From the NCBI GenBank assembly GCA_018711755.1, contig DVHY01000178.1, positions 1 through 7,041 of the forward strand: a DNA stretch of 7,041 bases. Direction: 5' to 3'. Shown one piece after another: positions 1-5,578 of the stretch. Made by a program: the position numbers and the translations under genes. Position 1 is the first letter of the stretch; the number at the start of each line of letters is the position of its first letter. The notes beneath the pieces are model-generated. The model saw only the letters and a program-made list of their open reading frames with translations, was not told where the DNA came from and did not search any database. The DNA is from Candidatus Limivicinus faecipullorum (GTDB lineage: Bacteria; Bacillota; Clostridia; Oscillospirales; Oscillospiraceae).

Positions 1-92
1 GGGGGCTTTTTGTCTATTGTCCGTTTTTACTGGTCCTGTTCAGGATCTTCCCGCAGGCTTTTTTACTAAAACGACGGAGCAGATGGCGGCGT

Positions 93-1088
93 TCAGCCTT
101 TCAGCTGAGCTATCATCTCGTCGCAGACGGCGTCCATATCTCCCACTATGCCGTAATCGCAGTAGTTGAATATGGGGGCGTCGGGGTCCTTATTGACGGC
201 GATGAACTTGCCGGCTTCCACGCCGGTGACATGGTTCACTGCGCCGGAGACGCCGAAACCGATGTAGAGCTTGGGCTTTATCATCACGCCGGACTGGCCC
301 ACCTGGAGCTTATAGGGCAGCAGTTCCCGGTCCACCAGGGGGCGGGTGCAGGCCAGCTTGCCGCCCAGCAGCTTAGCAAGCTCTCTGTAGCGGCCCAGGC
401 TCTCCTCGTCCTTGAGGCCGGCTCCGACACAGACGATGACTTCGCTGCCGGCGATGTCCAGCTCCGGGTCAAAGGCGTCGGCCTTGAAGCCCAGCAGCTT
501 GGTGCGGATATTCTCCAGGGGGAAGGAGATATCCTCCTTGATCACTTCTACCTTGGCTTTCTTGCCCACGGGGATGTGCTTGAAGGTGCCGGGGCGAATG
601 GTTCCCACCTGGGGACGCAGCACGGGTATGGTTATGACGGCCATTATCTTGCCGCCGGCGGCGGGCTCCACAAACTCGATGTCCGTGGTTTCGGGATTAT
701 AAATGAGCTCGGTGGCGTCGCTGGTGCAGCCGGTCTCCAGACGGGCGGCAAAGCGGGGGGCGAAGTCCCGGCCGTTGGTGGTGCCGCCCACCATGACGGC
801 TGAAGGATTGTACTTCCGGCACAGCACGGTGAAAAGGTTGGTGTAGGCCTCGGTGTTATAACGCTCATAGCCGGTGCCGGACACCAGGATGAGCTTGTCG
901 ACACCGCAGTCCTTTATCTTGTCCAGCTCGCTCTCAGGCAGTTCGCCTGCGACCACGGCCACCAGCTTGTCGCCGGACTGGTCGCAGAGCTTTCTGGTCT
1001 CGCAGCAGAGCTCGAAAGACACGGGATGGACCTGACTGCCGTCATGCTCTATGTACACCCACATATCCTTGTAGTTTTTCTTATCCAT
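93..1088 (-). CDS. etfA: Electron transfer flavoprotein alpha subunit
   Basis: This is the FAD-carrying alpha subunit of an Etf heterodimer, which passes electrons between a flavin dehydrogenase and other carriers in the cytosol. The N-terminal half (about residues 10-200) is the alpha/beta Etf fold with GGTTNGRDFAPRFAARLETG at 101-120. The C-terminal FAD domain (about 207-331) shows VGQSGVMIKPKLYIGFGVSG (263-282) followed by the AVNH that ends the family signature, and NKDPDAPIF...DYGIVGD (299-317). At 331 residues it is a normal-length EtfA with no N-terminal ferredoxin-type cysteine clusters, unlike some Etf alphas of bifurcating complexes. The start is supported by AAGGAGG nine bases upstream. 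It is the last gene of the dehydrogenase-etfB-etfA operon and follows etfB by 14 nt. Family assignment is firm. The physiological partner is inferred from the adjacent dehydrogenase. Confidence 0.96.
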   Translation of the reverse strand: MDKKNYKDMWVYIEHDGSQVHPVSFELCCETRKLCDQSGDKLVAVVAGELPESELDKIKDCGVDKLILVSGTGYERYNTEAYTNLFTVLCRKYNPSAVMVGGTTNGRDFAPRFAARLETGCTSDATELIYNPETTDIEFVEPAAGGKIMAVITIPVLRPQVGTIRPGTFKHIPVGKKAKVEVIKEDISFPLENIRTKLLGFKADAFDPELDIAGSEVIVCVGAGLKDEESLGRYRELAKLLGGKLACTRPLVDRELLPYKLQVGQSGVMIKPKLYIGFGVSGAVNHVTGVEAGKFIAVNKDPDAPIFNYCDYGIVGDMDAVCDEMIAQLKG

Positions 1089-1097
1089 TATGTGCGC

Positions 1098-1104
1098 CCT
1101 CCTT
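1098..1104 (-). promoter_or_regulatory. etfA ribosome binding site overlapping etfB stop
   Basis: On the minus strand this reads AAGGAGG, a full-strength Shine-Dalgarno nine bases before the etfA ATG. It overlaps the etfB TAA stop (1103-1105), so ribosomes finishing etfB sit on the etfA initiation signal. This suggests coupled translation and equal subunit supply, and it fixes the etfA start. Confidence 0.85.
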
Positions 1105-1891
1105 ATTCCTTAATAAGCGTCAGTAGCTTGGATACGGTTGCATCCAGCCCGCCCTCGTCCAGAATGACGCCGGGTTCGGGCATCACCGGCGGGAACATCC
1201 TGGGCACCTTGGTGGGGGAGCCTGGATCGCCGATACGCTGGAGGTCAAGGCCGGGGATATCCTGAGAAGTGATGGTCACAACGGGGGCCTTCTTGGCGGC
1301 CAGCTTGCCTTTCAGGCTGGGAATACGAACGGGGTAATTGGTCTTCTCCATGGTGAACAGGCAGGGCATAGTCACTTCCAGGGTCTCGATGCCGTCCTCC
1401 AGTTCCCGCTCCACTACCAGCTTGCCGTTTTCCAGGTCTATCTCCTTGATAAGAGAGGCGCTGGTGACCTGGGCCGCGTCAAAGCGTTCAGCCAGCTGGG
1501 AGCCCATCTGGCCGGTGGCGCCGTCCAGGGTCTCCTTGCCGCAGAAGATGAGGTCGTATTTGTCCTGGGTGTTGGCGGCGGAGACTATGGAATAGCTGGT
1601 GGCCAGGGTGTCCGCATTGCCGAAGGCCCGGTCGGTGACCAGTATAGCCTTGTCCGCTCCCACGGCCAGGCACTCCCGCAGCACTGCCTCGGCGGCAGGG
1701 GGTCCCATGGTTATCAGGGTTATCTCGCCGCCATAGGTCTCCTTGACCTTGACAGCGGCAGAGAGGGCGTTGGCGTCCAGGGGGTTGAGGATGGCGGGAA
1801 CGCCGGCCCGGATAAGATTGCCGGTAGCCGGGTCCATACGCATCTGGTCCACATCGGGGACCTGCTTTACGCACACAAGAATCTTAAGCAT
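1103..1891 (-). CDS. etfB: Electron transfer flavoprotein beta subunit
   Basis: This is the beta subunit of the Etf heterodimer, 262 residues, normal length. Visible family motifs are VKQVPD (8-13), NPLDANAL (36-43), the GAD segment near 78-80, ADTLATSY (93-100), GKETLDGATGQMGSQLAE (118-135) and SPTKVPRMFPP (225-235). In Etf beta the loop at 118-135 contacts the second nucleotide. The DGATGQMG form resembles the DGDTAQVG form of FAD-binding, NAD(H)-linked Etfs more than the DDDxNQTG form of AMP-binding mitochondrial-type Etfs. This favours a bifurcating-class Etf, but that is inference from motif resemblance. The ATG overlaps the preceding dehydrogenase stop by one base (TGATG) and has a good ribosome binding site, so the three proteins are probably made in a fixed ratio as one complex. 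Confidence 0.96.
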   Translation of the reverse strand: MLKILVCVKQVPDVDQMRMDPATGNLIRAGVPAILNPLDANALSAAVKVKETYGGEITLITMGPPAAEAVLRECLAVGADKAILVTDRAFGNADTLATSYSIVSAANTQDKYDLIFCGKETLDGATGQMGSQLAERFDAAQVTSASLIKEIDLENGKLVVERELEDGIETLEVTMPCLFTMEKTNYPVRIPSLKGKLAAKKAPVVTITSQDIPGLDLQRIGDPGSPTKVPRMFPPVMPEPGVILDEGGLDATVSKLLTLIKE

Positions 1892-3276
1892 CAGATTACC
1901 ACCTTTCCAGGATTTAAAATGTGTTTGGGGTCAAAGGCCGCTTTCCTGGCGGAAAGCCGGCTGTAGGCCTCCGGGCCTATGGACTGCTTATAATAGTCAG
2001 TCTTGGCATAACCCACGCCGTACTCTCCCACGATGCTGCCGGAAAGCTGGGCGCAGCGGGCGTAGACCTGGGCGGCAAAGGCGGCCATGAGGGGAATAAA
2101 GTCCTCCTTTGTCCCGTCATAGGCAGTGTGGATATGCAGTCCGCCGCTGCCCACATGGGCGTAGCACAAGACCTTGAGACCGGAGCTCTCGCCCTGATCC
2201 TTTGCAAACTCCACCAGAGCGGAGATGTTCTCCTGAGGCAGGTTCACGTTGAGCTCATCGGAGCACTTTGCCCCGGCTTCCATGGAGGTGTGGAAGGCGT
2301 CGTGAGCCTCCCAGGTGTCCCGCTTGAGGGTGGGGGTATCCACCACCAGGATGTCCAGACACTCCAGCTCCTCGGCCAGCTCCGCGATGGACTCCATCTT
2401 TTCGTCCAGCTCGTCGTCGCTCTCGCCCTCCAGGCTCACCATGAGGGTGGCACCCACCCGCTCGCCGTCCATCTCGATGGGGAAGACGGGGTTGCCGGTG
2501 ACATTGCCTGAAAACTCCACCAGGTCGGTGTCCAGATATTCCATGACTGCGGGCTCAAAGCCTGCTTCGCTTATTTTGGCGGCGGCGTTGAGACAGGACT
2601 CGGTATCCATAAAGGGGAAGAGCAGGATGACGTCCTTGGCGGGCCTTGCTATCAGCTTCAGGCTCAGCTGGGTGATAACCGCCAGAGTGCCCTCGCTGCC
2701 GATAACGGAGGAGTACTCCTCCTTGTCGGAGAGCTTTGCCACGGAGCCGTCGGCAAAGACCAGCACGGCGTCGGCCACATAGTCTTTTGTGCTGCCGTAC
2801 TTGAGGGCGCAGGGGCCGCCGGCATTGGTGGAGACGTTGCCGCCCACGGTGGCGGTCTTCTCGCCGGGGTCCGGGGGATAGCAGAGCCCATGTTTTTCGG
2901 CCTCGGCCTTTACGTCCTGGAGCAGCATGCCGGGCTGGACGGTGATTATCTGAGCGTCTTCATCAAAGGAGACAAGCTGATTCATACCCTTGAGGGACAG
3001 GACCACGCCGCCCTGAAGGGGGACGGAGCCGCCAACTTTGCCGGTGCCGGCTCCACGGACGGTGACAGGCAGATCATATTTGCTGCACAGCTCCATGATG
3101 CGGGAGACCTCTTCCGTGCTGTGGGCTTCCACTACGGCGTCGGGCGTATAGGATGCGCCGTAGGGCAGTTCGTCGTGACGGAAATCCATGCCGATATCTT
3201 CGCCCTGGATAACATTGCTTTTCCCGACTATCTCTTCTAGCCGGGCTGCCATTTCGGCTGAGAATTTTGCAAACAT
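1891..3276 (-). CDS. FAD-binding 2-hydroxyacid dehydrogenase (GlcD/D-lactate dehydrogenase family)
   Basis: This is a cytosolic flavoenzyme predicted to oxidise a 2-hydroxyacid to a 2-oxoacid and hand electrons to the Etf encoded next to it. Its 461 residues match the family length, and no signal peptide or membrane segment is visible. The PCMH-type FAD domain (about 45-210) carries VRGAGTGKVGGSVPLQGG (73-90), YPPDPGEKTATVGGN (133-147) with NAGG (151-154), and GSEGTLAVITQLSLKL (193-208). The FAD-oxidase C-terminal domain follows (about 215-461). The metal/substrate motif H-x-G-D-G-N-L-H appears as HVGSGGLH (374-381), and the normally invariant EHG appears as EYG (418-420). The putative metal ligands H374, H381 and E418 are kept, but neighbouring polar residues differ. 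D-lactate and glycolate are the default guesses; another hydroxyacid is possible. It is the first gene of a sigma-54-controlled operon, with GGAGGA six bases before the ATG. Family is confident, substrate is not. Confidence 0.9.
   Translation of the reverse strand: MFAKFSAEMAARLEEIVGKSNVIQGEDIGMDFRHDELPYGASYTPDAVVEAHSTEEVSRIMELCSKYDLPVTVRGAGTGKVGGSVPLQGGVVLSLKGMNQLVSFDEDAQIITVQPGMLLQDVKAEAEKHGLCYPPDPGEKTATVGGNVSTNAGGPCALKYGSTKDYVADAVLVFADGSVAKLSDKEEYSSVIGSEGTLAVITQLSLKLIARPAKDVILLFPFMDTESCLNAAAKISEAGFEPAVMEYLDTDLVEFSGNVTGNPVFPIEMDGERVGATLMVSLEGESDDELDEKMESIAELAEELECLDILVVDTPTLKRDTWEAHDAFHTSMEAGAKCSDELNVNLPQENISALVEFAKDQGESSGLKVLCYAHVGSGGLHIHTAYDGTKEDFIPLMAAFAAQVYARCAQLSGSIVGEYGVGYAKTDYYKQSIGPEAYSRLSARKAAFDPKHILNPGKVVI
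1899..1905 (-). promoter_or_regulatory. etfB ribosome binding site inside dehydrogenase gene
   Basis: The minus strand reads AAGGTGG seven bases before the etfB ATG, within the last codons of the upstream dehydrogenase gene. With the TGATG stop/start overlap it supports translational coupling and confirms the chosen etfB start. Confidence 0.75.
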
Positions 3277-3282
3277 CTTCTA

Positions 3283-3288
3283 TCCTCC
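3283..3288 (-). promoter_or_regulatory. Ribosome binding site of the dehydrogenase gene
   Basis: The minus strand reads GGAGGA six bases before the ATG at 3276. It fixes this start as the first codon of the metabolic operon and gives a 5' leader of about 60 nt from the predicted sigma-54 start site. Confidence 0.8.
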
Positions 3289-3292
3289 ATAA

Positions 3293-3312
3293 GCAGTTAT
3301 TGCCAATACTGC
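3293..3312. promoter_or_regulatory. Palindrome in the 5' leader of the dehydrogenase-etf operon
   Basis: The sequence is an interrupted inverted repeat: GCAGT-t-ATTG, one central base, then CAAT-ACTGC, with one bulged base in one arm. It lies between the predicted transcription start (about 3338) and the ribosome binding site, around +26 to +45. It could be a protein operator acting as a roadblock, or a small RNA hairpin just upstream of the Shine-Dalgarno. The symmetry is visible; any function is inference. Confidence 0.35.
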
Positions 3313-3348
3313 CGCACAAAGTACAGCCGTACATTTCGATTTTTTATA

Positions 3349-3364
3349 TGCAAAATGCATGCCA
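3349..3364 (-). promoter_or_regulatory. Sigma-54 (-24/-12) promoter of the dehydrogenase-etf operon
   Basis: The minus strand reads TGGCATGCATTTTGCA, which matches the sigma-54 consensus TGGCACG-N4-TTGCA with a single difference in the -24 element. The GG and GC pairs are at the required 10-base separation. The -12 C is at 3350, so transcription should start near 3338, about 62 nt before the dehydrogenase ATG, in an AT-rich stretch suited to melting. The genes for sigma-54 and a GAFTGA-containing activator end just upstream, which makes this assignment stronger than the motif alone. Confidence 0.88.
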
Positions 3365-3374
3365 CGGCAGGGCA

Positions 3375-3431
3375 TTTTTCCCCGGGTTTAACAGGGGCTG
3401 AGGGAAAAAAGTTCCGACTGAGGGAAATTCC
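3375..3431. promoter_or_regulatory. Candidate upstream activator-binding sites
   Basis: A ten-base direct repeat CTGAGGGAAA occurs at 3398-3407 and 3418-3427, exactly 20 bp apart (about two helical turns). Each copy continues into a GGAA...TTCC palindrome: GGAA-N5-TTCC at 3403-3415 and GGAA-N-TTCC at 3423-3431. A third element, TTTTTCCC at 3375-3382, is the exact inverse of GGGAAAAA at 3402-3409. The cluster lies about 37 to 93 bp upstream of the predicted start site, on the upstream side of the -24/-12 promoter, where enhancer-binding proteins usually bind, though somewhat close. Repeats are seen directly; binding by the adjacent activator is inferred. Confidence 0.5.
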
Positions 3432-3468
3432 GCCGGTGGAGAGCGGGGCGGGATGGCCTATCAAACGA

Positions 3469-3498
3469 CCGCTCCCGGAGCCTAGGCTTCGGGAGCGG
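3469..3498 (-). terminator. 30-bp palindrome, probable terminator of the rpoN-activator unit
   Basis: Nine-base arms CCGCTCCCG / CGGGAGCGG (3469-3477 and 3490-3498) flank a perfect inner palindrome AGCCTAGGCT (3479-3488), with a single mismatched pair between them. It starts 22 nt after the activator stop. On the minus strand the stem is followed by TCGTTTGA, a weak uridine tract, so termination may be incomplete. It could also insulate the sigma-54 promoter region from read-through. The stem is strong and obvious; the terminator role is inferred from position. Confidence 0.6.
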
Positions 3499-3520
3499 AG
3501 AGATGCATGCTGCGGCGGAC

Positions 3521-5578
3521 TCAGTCCGTAACCGCCTTGACTTTTATCTGTATATCGTATTTTTCCATTTTCCTGTACAGGGTGTTTCTGGACATGCCAA
3601 GCCTTTTGGCGGAGCGGGAGATATTGCCGTGCTCCTCTTCAAGGATGAGGATGATCTTTTTCCGCTCCTGCTGTTCCCTGATCTTCAGACCTGCCGGCTG
3701 CTGCTCAGGCTGGGCTTCCCTGATACGGGGGCTGTCGCTCTCCGTTCTGGGCTGGAGCGGCTCCGGCCGCTCATCCTCCTCATAGTCGTAGTCCGGAAAT
3801 TGCAGCTTGGGCTTGCTGTAGCGCAGGATATACTCGGGGAAACAGTCCAGGGTTATGGGCCTGTCGTTGGAGATTATCAGGGCTTTCTCCATGATATTCT
3901 TCAGCTCACGCACATTGCCCGGCCAGGGATAGGCCTCCAGAGCGTCCAGCACCTCCTGGGACAGGGGGTGGCTCTGGATATGGAGGGACTGGCCCAGAGT
4001 CTCGTTGAAATACTGGGCGAGAAGGGGGATGTCTCCCTCCCGGTCTGCAAGTCTGGGGAGGAAGATCTCAATGACGCTGAGCCTGTACCACAGATCGGAG
4101 CGGAACTTGCCCTCGGCAATGAGCTTCTGCAGGTCCTGGTTGGTGGCGGCCACTACCCGCACGTTTATGGGAATGGCCTTGTTTGAGCCGATGCGCATGA
4201 CGCTCTGCTCCTGGAGCACCCGAAGCAGGGACACCTGCATATCTATGGGCATGTCGCCGATCTCGTCCAGAAACAGGGTCCCCTCATTGGCGTATTCAAA
4301 CTTGCCCTTGGCTCCGGAGGAACGGGCGCCGGTAAAGGCTCCGCCCTCATAGCCGAAGAGCTCGCTGGCCAACAGGTCTCTGGGCAGGGCGCCGCAGTTT
4401 ATGGCAACAAACTCACCTTTGCGCCCGCTGAGCCGGTGCAGAGCCCGGGCGGCAACTTCCTTGCCGGTGCCGGTCTCGCCCATGATCATCACGTTTGACC
4501 TGTGTACGGCCACGCTGCGTATGAGCTTATCCACCTTGAGCCATTGGGGGCTGCGGCCTATGCAGTCCGAGCTGTGGGCTCCGTCCCGCAGCAGGGGGGA
4601 GGGGCTCTCGTCGGGAATGCGTATTTCGGAAGGGGTCTCAAATACCAGCACATTGTGCCTTGCGCCGGTGGCCAGATTGATGCTTCTGCGCCTGAGCAGC
4701 TTCATGGAAAGCCCCGGGGAGCGGCCGCTGCCCTTGAAAGCCAGGGTATCGTCTGCCGGGAGCTCCTGGGACTCTCCCAGCAGCATGGGCAGCAGGCGCT
4801 TGTTTTTGAGATAGTCCCCCAGGGAACAGGAGGCGTAGGGCTGCTTTTCATAGCCGGCCACAGCTCTTTTTCCGTTTGAATTGGCGGTGAGTATCATACC
4901 GTTTTCGTCGGTGACAATGATGGCAAGGCTGTCGCTCTCCAGGATGGGGTCAAAAAAGGTGGCGGAGGAGAGCTGGCTGAACAGCTCCCTTCTGGAGCAG
5001 CGCAGCTTTTCCACCAGGGAGGCAGCCGCAACGCAGATATCCAAAGCGTTGGGGGGCAAGACGCTGAAGGGGTCGTTGACGCAGAGCACGAAGTCCTCCC
5101 CGCTGGGGTCGTGGATCAGGGCGGCTACGCCGGAATAGCTCTGGGAGATGGCCCTAAAATGCTCATAGCCGTCCACCCGGCTGGGCTTTTTCTCCTGGAT
5201 GGTTATAGTGATGTTGCCGTTGCCGTTGAGGGCCTCGGTGACGAAGGTGCCCAGAGTCCGGGGATAAGAGGATAGGGGGGTGACCAGGTCAAAGACGAAG
5301 CCGTGCATGTCGGCAAGGCTGGAATTACAGTTGAAGACCGCCAGCAGGTATTGGAGTATAGGGCTGGCGGCAGCAATGATCTGGGCGTTTTTTTGACGGG
5401 TTTTATTGAGCAGCTGCTCCTCACACTTGGGGAAATCCGCGGACCAGGGGCTTGTGCCGCAGCTCATGCAGCGGGCCCAGGATCTGGCGATTTCCGGGCG
5501 AAGGGCCTTGGCGTCGATAATACCGTAGTTTACGGCTTTTTTCCAAGCCTCCAAAACAGTAGCTTTATCGTATGCCAT
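3521..5578 (-). CDS. Sigma-54-dependent transcriptional activator (AcoR-like, GAF-PAS-AAA+-Fis)
   Basis: This 685-residue enhancer-binding protein should use ATP hydrolysis to open promoters held by sigma-54 RNA polymerase. The N-terminus has the RPEIARSWARC segment (27-37) typical of AcoR/DhaR-type regulators, then a probable GAF-like sensor (about 60-200) and a PAS-like segment (about 210-315, with IIVTDENGMILTAN at 220-233). The AAA+ domain (about 340-575) shows Walker A GETGTGKE (367-374), the sigma-54-contacting GAFTGA loop intact (413-418) and Walker B LFLDEIGD (D438, E439). A proline/glutamate-rich linker (about 590-630) leads to a Fis-type helix-turn-helix (about 640-676). There is no response-regulator receiver domain, so it probably senses a small molecule directly, plausibly the operon's substrate. 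It overlaps rpoN by one base, and AAAGGAG precedes its ATG. The adjacent sigma-54 promoter is the likely target. Confidence 0.93.
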   Translation of the reverse strand: MAYDKATVLEAWKKAVNYGIIDAKALRPEIARSWARCMSCGTSPWSADFPKCEEQLLNKTRQKNAQIIAAASPILQYLLAVFNCNSSLADMHGFVFDLVTPLSSYPRTLGTFVTEALNGNGNITITIQEKKPSRVDGYEHFRAISQSYSGVAALIHDPSGEDFVLCVNDPFSVLPPNALDICVAAASLVEKLRCSRRELFSQLSSATFFDPILESDSLAIIVTDENGMILTANSNGKRAVAGYEKQPYASCSLGDYLKNKRLLPMLLGESQELPADDTLAFKGSGRSPGLSMKLLRRRSINLATGARHNVLVFETPSEIRIPDESPSPLLRDGAHSSDCIGRSPQWLKVDKLIRSVAVHRSNVMIMGETGTGKEVAARALHRLSGRKGEFVAINCGALPRDLLASELFGYEGGAFTGARSSGAKGKFEYANEGTLFLDEIGDMPIDMQVSLLRVLQEQSVMRIGSNKAIPINVRVVAATNQDLQKLIAEGKFRSDLWYRLSVIEIFLPRLADREGDIPLLAQYFNETLGQSLHIQSHPLSQEVLDALEAYPWPGNVRELKNIMEKALIISNDRPITLDCFPEYILRYSKPKLQFPDYDYEEDERPEPLQPRTESDSPRIREAQPEQQPAGLKIREQQERKKIILILEEEHGNISRSAKRLGMSRNTLYRKMEKYDIQIKVKAVTD

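Noticed and set aside
32..64. Small hairpin (GGTCCTG/CAGGATC, 32-47) with a T-run at 59-64 as operon terminator
   Set aside because: The stem is only about five solid pairs. The T-run is on the plus strand and detached from the stem, while on the minus strand the stem is followed by A-rich sequence. It does not make a convincing terminator for etfA; the true one may lie outside the window.
3343..3348. TATAAA on the minus strand as a housekeeping -10 box for the dehydrogenase operon
   Set aside because: No recognisable -35 box is found 16-18 bp upstream. The AT-rich bases are better explained as the melting region just downstream of the -12 element.
3355..3510. Repeated octamer ATGCATGC (3355-3362 and 3503-3510)
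   Set aside because: A short self-complementary sequence occurring twice within 150 bp can be chance. The second copy has no -24/-12 spacing partner, so it is not a second promoter.
3503..4186. Long open frame on the plus strand antisense to the activator (227 codons)
   Set aside because: It lies opposite a gene with complete, conserved domains and shows no family motif. GC-rich coding DNA commonly gives such open antisense frames. The same applies to plus-strand frames opposite rpoN (5572-6219) and etfA (231-803).
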